Positions 8,681 to 18,170 of a stretch of DNA of 64,000 nt are shown one piece after another (within the stretch, counting starts at the first letter, position 1; each line of letters starts with the position of its first letter). The translations under genes and the position numbers were made by a program. Source of the DNA: Micrococcus sp. EYE_212 (GTDB lineage Bacteria; Actinomycetota; Actinomycetes; Actinomycetales; Micrococcaceae). The stretch spans positions 10,415-74,414 of the forward strand of contig NZ_JAHXOZ010000002.1 in NCBI RefSeq assembly GCF_023147585.1, in the 5' to 3' direction. The notes below the pieces were generated by a model that was given only the letters and a program-made list of their open reading frames with translations, did not search any database and was not told the origin of the DNA.

Positions 8681-9547
8681 TTGGCCAGCAGCAGAGCCTC
8701 GACGCCGTCGACCGACGCCCGAGCGCGCGCCCGCCGCATGCAGGAGGAGCAGCAGCGCAGGGACCGCCGCCGCCGCTCCCTCTGGATCTGGGGCGCCGTG
8801 CTCGCCGCCGCGCTCGCGGCCGCCCTCGTGGTGGCGCTCGTGGCGAACCAGGGCCGCGACGCCGCCGCCGAGGCCGGGCCCCTGCCCGCCGTCGCGAACA
8901 CCGAGGGCGGCGTGGCCCTCACCTCCACCACCGCGCTTGCCGACGGCGGGGAGGACGTCGGCGAGGTCAAGGCCGCCGACGTGCAGGTCCCCGAGGGCGC
9001 CGGCGGCCAGCCGGAGAGTGTCCCGGGCGCCGAGGCGCCCGCCGACGGGGAGCCCCACCACGTGGTGGTGTACGCCGACTTCAACTGCGTGCACTGCGCC
9101 GAGTTCGAGAAGAGCAACGCCGAGCAGCTGAACACGTGGCTCGACGAGGGCAAGGCGACCGTCGAGTACCGGATCGTCGACTTCCTCAGCACCCCGGGCA
9201 ACCAGAACTACTCGGCCCGCGCCGCGAACGCGGCGTACTGCGTGGCCGAGCAGAAGCCCGAGGCCTACAACGCCTTCGTCGAGGGCCTGTTCGCGGCCTA
9301 CCAGCAGCACGGGGGCAAGGGCATCTCCGACGACGAGCTCGTGGACCGCGCCGAGGAGCTCGGCGCGGACATCTCCTCCTGCGTGAAGGACGACGCCTAC
9401 CGGCCCGCCGTGGCGTACGCGACCGCCAAGGCCAAGGCCGCCGGCGTCGGCGGCACGCCGACCGTGCTCATGGACGGCAAGAACTGGGCCATCGACGGCG
9501 CCGAGGACTCCTTCGGCGACTGGGCGTCCGCCAAGATCGAGGGCTGA
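8681..9547 (+). CDS. membrane-anchored DsbA/thioredoxin-fold oxidoreductase
   Basis: This is a predicted extracytoplasmic thiol-disulfide oxidoreductase. TTG at 8681 is chosen as start because AGGAGG lies four bases upstream; it gives 288 residues. An arginine-rich cytoplasmic tail (DRRRRSLWIWGAV) precedes one membrane helix at about 34-55, then a 70-residue acidic linker, then the thioredoxin-like domain. The active site is CVHC (Cys 136 and 139) in VYADFNCVHCAEFEKSN, and the cis-Pro loop is GVGGTPTVLMDGK. Family members help form or isomerise disulfides in secreted proteins. The secreted protease downstream has several cysteines and could be a client (inference). An internal in-frame ATG at 8740 would shorten the tail without loss of the domain. 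Confidence 0.88.
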   Translation: MASSRASTPSTDARARARRMQEEQQRRDRRRRSLWIWGAVLAAALAAALVVALVANQGRDAAAEAGPLPAVANTEGGVALTSTTALADGGEDVGEVKAADVQVPEGAGGQPESVPGAEAPADGEPHHVVVYADFNCVHCAEFEKSNAEQLNTWLDEGKATVEYRIVDFLSTPGNQNYSARAANAAYCVAEQKPEAYNAFVEGLFAAYQQHGGKGISDDELVDRAEELGADISSCVKDDAYRPAVAYATAKAKAAGVGGTPTVLMDGKNWAIDGAEDSFGDWASAKIEG

Positions 9548-9553
9548 TCCCGG

Positions 9554-9559
9554 TATCCT
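9554..9559 (+). promoter_or_regulatory. -10 box TATCCT for tRNA-Thr
   Basis: TATCCT lies 44 bases before the tRNA-Thr gene and just after the preceding stop codon. No convincing -35 box is seen. Confidence 0.4.
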
Positions 9560-9603
9560 TCAGGGGGTCGGTGCCGCGCCCGCGCGGACCCGGCCCCCTG
9601 CCC

Positions 9604-9677
9604 GCCCCCTTAGCTCAGCTGGCCAGAGCATCTGCCTTGTAAACAGAGGGTCACCGGTTCGAATCCGGTAGGGGGCT
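9604..9677 (+). tRNA. tRNA-Thr (anticodon TGT)
   Basis: The 7-bp acceptor stem (GCCCCCT with AGGGGGC), D-loop TAGCTCAGCTGGCCAGAGCA, anticodon loop CTTGTAA and T-loop GGTTCGAATCC are all present. Anticodon TGT reads ACA. The CCA end is not encoded, which is common in actinobacteria. Confidence 0.96.
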
Positions 9678-9806
9678 CGCGACGACCTCTGCATCCGTGC
9701 TGGTCAATTCCGCGCGACATGCCCTAGCGTGAGCCGCGTCACCCCCGGTGCCCGATCCCTCGGACTCCACCGCAGGCGGTGGCCCGTCCCCTCGAGGAGC
9801 AGCACG

Positions 9807-11744
9807 ATGACGCCCTCTCCCCCCTCCCGTACGCGTCGTCTCGGCGCCCTGCTCGCCGCCGCCGTCGTGGCCGGCAGCGCCCTCGGCGCCTCGCCGGCCG
9901 TCGCCGTCGACGCCGTCCCCGACGCCTCACGCCCTGCGGCCTCCGCCCCGGCGCGCACGGCCGCGTCCACCGCCGCGGACCCGAACGCGGACGGCTACGA
10001 CTCCTTCATCGTCACCTACAAGGAGACCGCGTCCGTCTCCCGCCCGAAGGGCAGGGCCCTCGCGTGGGGCAAGGCGGCGAAGGAGGCGGGCGTGTCCGTG
10101 AAGGAGCTGCGCGAGACCGCGCTCGGCTCCCACGTGATCGCCACGGACGAGAAGCTCAGCCCCTCCGCGTCCGCCGCGTTCATGGCGGACCTGAAGGCCT
10201 CGAGCCTGGTGGAGGCCGTGGAGCCGAACGCCATCATGACCGCGAGCGGCCTCACCCCCGCCGATCCGTCCTACGGGCAGCAGTGGGGCTTCACCGGGGT
10301 GAACGGCATGCGCGTGCCGGGGGCGTGGGACAGCACCACGGGCACCGGCTCGATCGTCGCCGTGATCGACACCGGCATCACCTCCCATGCGGATCTCAAC
10401 GCCAACGTGGTGGCCGGCTACGACTTCATCTCCAACACCACCTCCTCGCGTGACGGCAACGGCCGTGACGCCAACCCCGCCGACGAGGGCGACTGGTACC
10501 TCGCCGGCGAGTGCGGCGATCCCAACCCGTCGAACTCGTCCTGGCACGGCACGCACGTGGCCGGCACCGTGGCGGCCGCGGCGAACACGGTGGGCGTCGT
10601 GGGCGTGGCCCCGAACGCGAAGATCCAGCCGGTGCGCGTGCTGGGCAAGTGCGGCGGCTCGCTCGCCGACATCGCCGATGCGATCGTGTGGTCCGCGGGC
10701 GGCTCCGTGCCCGGCGCCCCCCTGAACGCCACCCCGGCCGACGTGATCAACATGTCCCTCGGCGGCTCCGGCACCTGCGGGACCACCTACCAGAACGCCA
10801 TCAACGCGGCCGTGGGTCGCGGGGTGCCCGTCGTCGTGGCCGCCGGCAACGAGAACCAGCCCGCCGCCAACGCCCGCCCCGCCAACTGCCAGAACACCAT
10901 CACCGTGGCCGCGTCCGACTCCTCCGGCCGCCGCTCCTCCTTCTCCAACTACGGCAGCGCCGTGGACGTGACGGCGCCGGGCAGCTCCATCATCTCCACG
11001 GTCAACACGGGCACCACCCGGCCGTCCGGCGCGGGCTACGCCTCCTACAACGGCACCTCGATGGCCACCCCGCACGTGGCGGGCCTGACCGCGCTCATGC
11101 TCACGAAGCAGCCCGGCCTGACCCCGGCACAGGTCGAGTCCACCCTGAAGTCGACCGCCCGCGCCATGCCCGTGACCTGCTCCGAGGGCTGCGGCGCCGG
11201 CCTGGCCGACGCCACCGCGGCCGTCGCCGCCGTCGGCGGGACGGCGCCGACCGACCCGACTGCTCCCGTGGAGCCGGCCCCCGCACCCTCCGGCAACCTG
11301 CTGGTGAACCCGGGCTTCGAGTCGGGCGCCACCGGCTGGAGCGGCACCGGCCGGTCGCGGTACGAGTCCGTCTCCCCGCACTCGGGGATCTACCACGGCG
11401 TGCTCAACAACCTCGGCTACGCGAACACCGCGACCCTCTCGCAGACCGTGGCCGTGCCCGCCGGCACGACCACGACGCTGTCCTACTGGGTGCGCGTCGA
11501 CTCGGCCGAGACCAGCTCGTCCACCGCGTACGACAAGCTGTCCGTGCAGGTCCGCGACGGCGCGTACGGCACGTACACCCTCAAGACCCACTCCAACCTG
11601 GAGAAGGGTCGCGGCTGGGTGCAGCACACCGTGGACGTCTCCCGCTTCGCGGGCAGGACGGTGACCCTGCAGTTCCGGGGCGTGGAGGACTCGTCCGCCT
11701 GGACGGCCTTCAGCCTCGACGACCTCGCGCTCTCCGCGAAGTGA
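9807..11744 (+). CDS. secreted subtilisin-like serine protease
   Basis: This is an exported peptidase of the S8 family. ATG at 9807 is chosen because GAGGAGC stands just upstream and it begins a clean signal peptide (positive TRR, then GALLAAAVVAGSALGASPAVA). The frame is open 26 codons earlier. The product is 645 residues: signal peptide 1-35, inhibitor-like propeptide about 60-145 (SFIVTYKETASV), catalytic domain about 155-490, and a C-terminal beta-sandwich of about 155 residues starting at NLLVNPGFESGATGWSG, resembling carbohydrate-binding or pre-peptidase domains. The triad is Asp188 (AVIDTGI), His247 (HGTHVAGT) and Ser418 (NGTSMATPHVAG). It is likely a nutritional extracellular protease. 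A perfect 30-base palindrome follows the stop. Confidence 0.95.
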   Translation: MTPSPPSRTRRLGALLAAAVVAGSALGASPAVAVDAVPDASRPAASAPARTAASTAADPNADGYDSFIVTYKETASVSRPKGRALAWGKAAKEAGVSVKELRETALGSHVIATDEKLSPSASAAFMADLKASSLVEAVEPNAIMTASGLTPADPSYGQQWGFTGVNGMRVPGAWDSTTGTGSIVAVIDTGITSHADLNANVVAGYDFISNTTSSRDGNGRDANPADEGDWYLAGECGDPNPSNSSWHGTHVAGTVAAAANTVGVVGVAPNAKIQPVRVLGKCGGSLADIADAIVWSAGGSVPGAPLNATPADVINMSLGGSGTCGTTYQNAINAAVGRGVPVVVAAGNENQPAANARPANCQNTITVAASDSSGRRSSFSNYGSAVDVTAPGSSIISTVNTGTTRPSGAGYASYNGTSMATPHVAGLTALMLTKQPGLTPAQVESTLKSTARAMPVTCSEGCGAGLADATAAVAAVGGTAPTDPTAPVEPAPAPSGNLLVNPGFESGATGWSGTGRSRYESVSPHSGIYHGVLNNLGYANTATLSQTVAVPAGTTTTLSYWVRVDSAETSSSTAYDKLSVQVRDGAYGTYTLKTHSNLEKGRGWVQHTVDVSRFAGRTVTLQFRGVEDSSAWTAFSLDDLALSAK

Positions 11745-11750
11745 GGTGAG

Positions 11751-11780
11751 CGGCAGGAGGGCCGGCCGGCCCTCCTGCCG
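11751..11780. terminator. perfect 30-base palindrome after the protease gene
   Basis: Two 15-base arms (CGGCAGGAGGGCCGG and its exact complement) meet without a loop six bases past the stop codon. It is probably a transcription terminator without a T run. A perfect palindrome of this size could also extrude as a cruciform. Confidence 0.6.
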
Positions 11781-11790
11781 CCGCGCGGAC

Positions 11791-11819
11791 TTGCCCCCGC
11801 CGGGGGGATCCGGTAGAGT
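11791..11819 (+). promoter_or_regulatory. promoter of tRNA-Val
   Basis: TTGCCC (11791-11796) and TAGAGT (11814-11819) are separated by 17 bases and lie 44 bases before the tRNA. This is the clearest two-box sigma-70-type promoter in this part of the window. Confidence 0.6.
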
Positions 11820-11862
11820 TCTGCGAGTTGTCCGGTCCGCCACGGCGGATCGGGACGCACGC

Positions 11863-11936
11863 GGATCTTTAGCTCAGTTGGTTAGAGCGTTCGCTTCACA
11901 CGCGAGAGGTCGCTGGTTCGAGTCCAGTAAGATCCA
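11863..11936 (+). tRNA. tRNA-Val (anticodon CAC)
   Basis: Acceptor stem GGATCTT with AAGATCC, D-arm TAGCTCAGTTGGTTAGAGCG, anticodon loop TTCACAC and T-loop GGTTCGAGTCC fold normally. Anticodon CAC reads GTG. No CCA is encoded. Confidence 0.96.
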
Positions 11937-11944
11937 CCGCAGCG

Positions 11945-11970
11945 GGGCCCTCCTTCGGGAGGGCCCTTTT
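11945..11970 (+). terminator. rho-independent terminator of tRNA-Val
   Basis: A 9-bp perfect stem GGGCCCTCC with a TTCG tetraloop is followed by TTTT, eight bases after the tRNA ends. This is the only hairpin I noticed here with a real T run. Confidence 0.9.
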
Positions 11971-12062
11971 GCGTGCCCGAAGGTGCGTCCGGCGTGATTG
12001 GATGTCACCGGCGACCAGCCGCGATCGAGGAGCAGCCAGGCGCAGAGCGCAGGAAGGACACG

Positions 12063-13961
12063 GTGGACGGCGTGGACCCGGACGGCCCCCAGGAGGCGGA
12101 GCGCTTCGACCCGCGCATCCCCGAGCCCGCCGCGGAGCCCACCCTGATCCCCGTGATCCGCCCCGCGGCCGCCGCGGAGTCCCCCGGGCGGCCGGTGCCC
12201 CCGGTGATGCTCACCCCGGACTCGGCGGTGGACCTGGACCCGCTGCTGCTGGACGAGGACGCCGTCAACGAGACCGGGCTCGCGGCAGACCCCGGCCTCC
12301 ACCCGGACCAGGGCGTCGTCCAGGCGGACGGGGCGGAGGACGCCACTCCCACCCCGGCCGCCGACTCGCCCCTGACCGAGCCGCCGCTCTCGGAGCAGGT
12401 GCCCACCTCGGTGCTCTCCCCGGCGGACGCCGACGGCGCCCTGCCCGCGCCGGCCGTGATCCCCGAACCGGACGTCACCGTCCCGGACCCGGTGGTCCCG
12501 CACGGCCCGCCGGAGAAGAAGGGCCGGCGCCGAGGGCGGCGGGGGCGCCAGGACCGCGCCGTGTTCGAGGAGGCCCTGCCCACGCAGACCCTCGCCATGG
12601 TGGAGCGTCTGCAGAGCTCGCCGTACGGGCGCAGGATGCGCTCCACCCTCCAGCAGCGCAGGGACGTCGAGCACCATTCCGTCGAGGCGCGGACCACCCT
12701 GGACTTCGCCCTCAAGCTGGGGGAGACGATGTTCAGCTTCGGGGCCACCTCGCTGGACGTGGAGACCTCGATCATCGTGGTGACCCAGGCCTACGGCATC
12801 CAGGAGACCGAGGTGGACCTGACCAACCAGGCCATCTCCCTCAACTACGCGCCCGACTCCTCCCGCGGCGAGGTGCCGTACACGCTGCAGCGCGTGGTGC
12901 GCTCCTCGTCCACGCACTTCGACGGCCTCGTGGCCGTCCACCGCCTCGTGGAGCAGATCTCCGAGGGGAAGGTCGAGCGCTCCGAGGCGCAGCGCCGTCT
13001 CGTGGAGATCCGCCACCGGCCCAAGCCGTTCCCGCCCTTCTTCGAGGTCCTGTTCGCGGGCGTGTTCGCGGGCTGCTTCGTCCCGTTCATCGGCGGCTCC
13101 TGGGAGGGCGCTCTGCTGGGCATGGTCTCCACGTGGCTGGTGTTCTGGCTCAAGGTCCAGGCGGACAGGGCCCGCTTCCCCGAGATCTTCTCCGCCATGT
13201 TCGCCGCCTTCCTCGCCACGGTCATCGCCCTGGTGGCGTTCGCCCTCCGGGTGCCCGTCAACCCCGCCGTGGTGACCGCGGGCGGCATCATGATGCTCCT
13301 GCCGACGGTGCGGTTCGTGACGGCCACCCAGGACGCGATCAACGGGTTCCCCGTCACGGCCGCCGGCCGCTTCATCTCCGCCCTGCTCGTCTACGCGGGG
13401 ATCATGGGCGGGATCATGCTCGCGGTGGGGGTGGCGGAGATGGTCGGGCTGCCGCCGCTGGACCTCGCCGAGACCTCGCAGGAGAGCCACCCGTTCCTGC
13501 TCCTGCTGGCCCTCGTGGCGGTGGCGTCCATGTCCGACGCGGTGGTGGAGCAGAACCGCAGTCGTGCCATCCTCGCGAGCGGGGCCGTCTCCGCGGTGGG
13601 CTACCTCGTCTTCACGGCGGTCACCGCGGCGGGCACGAGCGGTCGGCTCGCCCCGGCGATCGCGGCGGCCGCGATCGGCTTCACGGCGCGGATCGTGGCG
13701 GAGCGGATCGGTGCTCCCGCCCTCGTGGTCGCGCTGCCCAGCGTGCTCTTCCTGCTCCCCGGCCTGACCATCTTCCGCTCCCTCTACGGATTCACCGTGG
13801 AGTCCAAGTCGGAGATGCTCGGGATCGTCGGGATCGTCGACGCGATCGTCATCGTCGCCGCGATCGCCGCCGGCGTGGCCCTGGGCAACACGGTGGCCAA
13901 GCCCGTCACGGACCGCCTGCGGGACTCCTCGCCCCGCGCGCTGCCGCCGCGCCTGCGCTGA
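12063..13961 (+). CDS. ThrE-family threonine/serine exporter
   Basis: This 632-residue membrane protein matches the ThrE family, which exports L-threonine and L-serine in Corynebacterium. GTG at 12063 is chosen because AGGAAGG stands five bases upstream. Residues 1-150 are a proline- and acid-rich disordered tail ending in a basic patch (KKGRRRGRRGRQDRA). Residues about 195-330 form the soluble ThrE domain (RTTLDFALKLGETMFSFGAT). From about 335 there are some ten membrane helices in two halves, including FFEVLFAGVFAGCFVPFIGG and VALPSVLFLLPGLTIFRSLYG. Both halves are on one chain, as in ThrE; other bacteria split them. The gene follows tRNA-Val and its terminator, so it is probably transcribed on its own. 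Confidence 0.9.
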   Translation: MDGVDPDGPQEAERFDPRIPEPAAEPTLIPVIRPAAAAESPGRPVPPVMLTPDSAVDLDPLLLDEDAVNETGLAADPGLHPDQGVVQADGAEDATPTPAADSPLTEPPLSEQVPTSVLSPADADGALPAPAVIPEPDVTVPDPVVPHGPPEKKGRRRGRRGRQDRAVFEEALPTQTLAMVERLQSSPYGRRMRSTLQQRRDVEHHSVEARTTLDFALKLGETMFSFGATSLDVETSIIVVTQAYGIQETEVDLTNQAISLNYAPDSSRGEVPYTLQRVVRSSSTHFDGLVAVHRLVEQISEGKVERSEAQRRLVEIRHRPKPFPPFFEVLFAGVFAGCFVPFIGGSWEGALLGMVSTWLVFWLKVQADRARFPEIFSAMFAAFLATVIALVAFALRVPVNPAVVTAGGIMMLLPTVRFVTATQDAINGFPVTAAGRFISALLVYAGIMGGIMLAVGVAEMVGLPPLDLAETSQESHPFLLLLALVAVASMSDAVVEQNRSRAILASGAVSAVGYLVFTAVTAAGTSGRLAPAIAAAAIGFTARIVAERIGAPALVVALPSVLFLLPGLTIFRSLYGFTVESKSEMLGIVGIVDAIVIVAAIAAGVALGNTVAKPVTDRLRDSSPRALPPRLR

Positions 13962-13965
13962 CGGG

Positions 13966-13994
13966 ACCCGCCCGGCGTCGTCGGGGCGGGCGGG
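13966..13994. terminator. weak hairpin between convergent genes
   Basis: CCCGCCC can pair with GGGCGGG across a short loop between the convergent exporter and ung genes. It is a plausible two-way terminator, but GC-rich intergenic DNA forms such stems easily. Confidence 0.3.
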
Positions 13995-14000
13995 ACCGAC

Positions 14001-14677
14001 TCAGGCCGGGAGGCGCCAGTCCACCGGCTCCGCGCCCGCCTCGGCGAGGAGGGCGTTGACCCGGCTGAACGGCCGCGAGCCGAAGAAGCCCCGCTGCGCG
14101 CTCAGGGGGAGGGGTGCGGGGACTCCACGACGCCGCACCCCGCCTCGCGCAGCACCGGAGCCATGCGCCGGGCATCGGCGCCCCACAGCAGGCCCACGAG
14201 GGGGGTGCCGCGCCCTGCCAGCGCCCGCACGGCGGCCTCGGTGATCTGCTCCCAGCCCATCCCTCGGTGGCTCGCCGGCGCGCCCGCGCGCACCGTGAGG
14301 ACGCGGTTGAGCAGGAGCACCCCCTGGTCCGTCCACGCGGTCAGGTCGCCGTGCTCGGGGGGCGTGACGCCGACGTCGTCGTGGAGCTCCCGGTAGATGT
14401 TGGCCAGGGAGCGCGGCAGCGGACGCACACGGCGGTCCACCGCGAAGCACATCCCGATCGGGTGGCCCGGCGTGGGGTAGGGGTCCTGGCCCAGCACCAG
14501 CACGCGCACGCCGTCGAAGGGCTGGCGGAAGGCCCGGAGGATGTCCTCCGGCGCGGGCAGGACGTGCTCGCCGGCGTCGCGGCGCGCGCGCAGGGCGGCG
14601 CCGACGTGCTCGAAGGCGTCCGACTGCGCGGCCAGCGCCCTCTCCCATCCGGGGTCCAGGGGTGCGAGGAGATCCAT
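14001..14677 (-). pseudogene. ung: uracil-DNA glycosylase, frameshifted near the C-terminus
   Basis: UDG removes uracil from DNA, starting repair of deaminated cytosine. From ATG at 14677 the frame encodes a normal [23 protein letters not shown] (catalytic Asp), [34 protein letters not shown], up to ESPHPSP, then TGA at 14104-14102. The family continues [18 protein letters not shown]. That sequence is present in another frame ([15 protein letters not shown] to VDWRLPA, stop at 14001). A run of five C on the coding strand (plus-strand 14105-14109) needs one more C to join the frames. As read, the 191-residue product loses about 34 residues, including the leucine loop that flips the base. It may be a real inactivation or a homopolymer sequencing error. 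The ATG follows TACGCT by six bases. Confidence 0.9.
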
Positions 14678-14683
14678 GCTCCG

Positions 14684-14723
14684 AGCGTATCCGCGCGCCG
14701 ACGGCCGCGACGGTCACTACAGT
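14684..14723. promoter_or_regulatory. divergent leaderless promoters of ung and the DUF3263 gene
   Basis: On the minus strand TACGCT (14689-14684) ends six bases before the ung ATG. On the plus strand TACAGT (14718-14723) ends seven bases before the ATG at 14731. Both mRNAs are predicted to start at or near their ATG. Confidence 0.55.
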
Positions 14724-14730
14724 GGCCGTC

Positions 14731-15069
14731 ATGCCTCAGCCGGATCTCCGCCCCGACGACGCCGCCGCGCGCGCCTCCCGCGCGCCCCTCGGCGGTCTCA
14801 CGGAGCAGGAACGGGCCGTCCTCGACCTCGAGGCCGCGACCTGGCGGCACACCGGCGCGAAGGACCACGCGATCCGGGAGCGCCTCGGACTGGCGCCGAC
14901 CGCCTACTATCAGGTGTTGAACGGACTGCTGGATCGCGAGGCCGCCCTGGCCTACCGCCCCCTCCTCGTCCGCCGCCTGCTGCGCACGCGCGGCACCCGG
15001 CGCCGGGCGATCAGGAGGCCCGTGACTCCCTCGTCCACCGCTCCCGCTTCCCCCCGCCAGGAGAACTGA
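14731..15069 (+). CDS. DUF3263 helix-turn-helix-like protein
   Basis: This 112-residue protein carries DUF3263, a small actinobacterial domain that looks like a sigma-factor region 4 or helix-turn-helix fold. The domain is at about 22-80, with [20 protein letters not shown] and [20 protein letters not shown]; the latter is the probable recognition helix region. The tail is basic ([16 protein letters not shown]) and may touch DNA. No DNA target is known to me. The ATG at 14731 follows a TACAGT box by seven bases. The LytR_C membrane gene starts three bases after the stop, so the pair forms an operon. This pairing is, from memory, conserved in Micrococcaceae and suggests a cell-envelope role. 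Confidence 0.85.
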   Translation: MPQPDLRPDDAAARASRAPLGGLTEQERAVLDLEAATWRHTGAKDHAIRERLGLAPTAYYQVLNGLLDREAALAYRPLLVRRLLRTRGTRRRAIRRPVTPSSTAPASPRQEN

Positions 15070-15072
15070 CCG

Positions 15073-16098
15073 ATGGCATACCGGCCCGACCGCTTCGACG
15101 ACGTCCCCGAGTACACCGACCAGCGCGGCGCGCACCGCGCGTCCTTCGCACCGGCCGCCGCCGGCGCCACCGCCGCGTCCGGCGGCGCAGGCGGGGGCGC
15201 TCTCCGCCCGCTGCTGCTGCTCGCCGGGCTCGTGCTGCTCGCGGGCCTGTTCCTGGGTGTGATCCTGCCGTGGCTCACCGGCGGGGACGACCGCCCGACG
15301 GCCGGCGCGGCGGACTCCTCGTCCTCCTCGGCACCCACGGACAGCACGACCGAGGCCCCGGCCTCCTCCTCCGAGGCCGCCGCGTCCTCGACCGAGCCTG
15401 CCCCGCCCTCCGCGACCACGGACGCGTCGAGCAGCGGGCCCGCCCCGGCCGCCGAGTCCTCCCGTGCCGCGCAGGAGTCCGCCGCCCAGGCGTCCCGTGA
15501 CGCGGAGGCCTCCCGCGCCGCCGAGCAGTCCTCCGCTGCCGCGCAGGCCGCCGAGTCCTCCGCCGCCGCGCAGGCCGCCGCCCAGGCGTCCCGTGACGCG
15601 GAGGCCTCCCGCTCGGCCGCCGCGTCGGCCGAGGCCGCCCGCGCCGCCGAGGCATCGCGCTCCCAGGCTGCCGAGGCCTCCCGCTCGCAGGCCGCCGAGG
15701 CATCGCGCTCCCAGGCTGCCGAGGCCTCCCGCTCGCAGGCCGCCGAGGCATCGCGCTCCCAGGCTGCCGAGGCCTCCCGCTCGCAGGCCGCCGAGGCGTC
15801 CCGCAAGGCCGAGGCCTCCCGTGCCGCCGCAGCGGCGAAGAGCACCCGTGTGACGGTGTACAACGCGACCCGCATCAACCGCCTGGCCGCCCGCAACGCG
15901 CAGGAGCTCAAGAACGCCGGCTTCACGTCGGTGTCCGCCCAGAACTGGAGCGGCCCCCGCGTGGGCGCCTCCACCGTGATGTACAACCGCTCCGGGGACA
16001 AGGCCGCCGCCGAGGCCGTCGGCCGCGAGCTGGGCCTCCCCGTCGTCCAGAGCCCGAACCTGCAGGTCGATGGCGTCGCCGTCGTCGTCACCGGCTGA
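15073..16098 (+). CDS. membrane-anchored LytR C-terminal domain protein with Ala/Ser repeats
   Basis: The 341 residues comprise a short cytoplasmic tail, one membrane helix at about 44-68 (LLLLAGLVLLAGLFLGVILP), a long Ala/Ser/Glu/Arg-rich linker at about 75-255, and a LytR_C domain at about 257-341 (STRVTVYNATRINRLAARNA). LytR_C domains occur on envelope proteins, often with LCP ligases that attach polymers to peptidoglycan; here the ligase domain itself is missing. The linker holds six copies of AEASRSQA and may reach across the thick wall as a helical stalk. GCCAGGAGAACTGACCG provides the ribosome binding site, overlapping the end of the DUF3263 gene. Its partner is unknown. Confidence 0.85.
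   Translation: MAYRPDRFDDVPEYTDQRGAHRASFAPAAAGATAASGGAGGGALRPLLLLAGLVLLAGLFLGVILPWLTGGDDRPTAGAADSSSSSAPTDSTTEAPASSSEAAASSTEPAPPSATTDASSSGPAPAAESSRAAQESAAQASRDAEASRAAEQSSAAAQAAESSAAAQAAAQASRDAEASRSAAASAEAARAAEASRSQAAEASRSQAAEASRSQAAEASRSQAAEASRSQAAEASRSQAAEASRKAEASRAAAAAKSTRVTVYNATRINRLAARNAQELKNAGFTSVSAQNWSGPRVGASTVMYNRSGDKAAAEAVGRELGLPVVQSPNLQVDGVAVVVTG
15646..15789 (+). repeat. six 24-bp tandem repeats inside the LytR_C gene
   Basis: Each 24-bp unit encodes AEASRSQA. Units alternate between two codon versions (GCATCGCGCTCC and GCCTCCCGCTCG), so the array is three exact 48-bp repeats. Recent duplication is likely, and copy number may vary between strains without changing frame. Confidence 0.95.
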
Positions 16099-16128
16099 CC
16101 CCGTCGGCGGCGCGTCCGCCGACGCTGT

Positions 16129-16179
16129 GCGACCCCCGTGGGCGCCACCCCCTGAGGGGACGGCGCCCACGGGGGTCGC
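16129..16179 (+). terminator. long hairpin terminator after the LytR_C gene
   Basis: An 18-bp perfect stem (GCGACCCCCGTGGGCGCC) encloses 15 bases that can pair further (CCCC, TGA, GGGG). It lies 31 bases past the stop codon and insulates groEL from upstream transcription. Confidence 0.75.
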
Positions 16180-16251
16180 GTGCATCCGGACCCGCACGCC
16201 GTCCTCGTGTCGTCCGCCCGGTGCGGATGCGGGCGGACGACGCCCCAGCCT

Positions 16252-16278
16252 TTTGCACTCTCCCGGGGAGAGTGCTCA
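16252..16278. promoter_or_regulatory. CIRCE element 1 (HrcA operator)
   Basis: TTTGCACTC, nine bases, GAGTGCTCA matches the CIRCE consensus TTAGCACTC-N9-GAGTGCTAA at the central GCACTC/GAGTGC. CIRCE is bound by the heat-shock repressor HrcA. This copy covers the -35 box and reaches the -10 box of groEL. Confidence 0.92.
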
Positions 16279-16282
16279 TAAT
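16253..16282 (+). promoter_or_regulatory. groEL promoter
   Basis: TTGCAC (16253-16258) and CATAAT (16277-16282) are 18 bases apart. The promoter is embedded in CIRCE element 1, so bound HrcA should block RNA polymerase. The leader to the ATG is about 155 bases long. Confidence 0.7.
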
Positions 16283-16286
16283 GGGG

Positions 16287-18081
<1,795 letters not shown>

Positions 18082-18122
18082 CCACCCGCTGAGCCCGCCC
18101 GGTCCTCCCGGGCGCCCAGCAC

Positions 18123-18161
18123 GCGAGGCCCGTCTTCCCGGTCCGGGGAGGCGGGCCTCGC
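18123..18161. terminator. bidirectional terminator between groEL and the DUF4031 gene
   Basis: GCGAGGCCCG pairs with CGGGCCTCGC and the stem extends seven more pairs inward with two G-T wobbles around a GGTCC loop. It lies between convergent stop codons at 18081 and 18171. Confidence 0.75.
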
Positions 18162-18170
18162 CGTGTCGGC

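Noticed and set aside
15646..15789. Possible CRISPR or iteron array
   Set aside because: The repeats are contiguous, without spacers, in frame and inside a protein; they are coding repeats.
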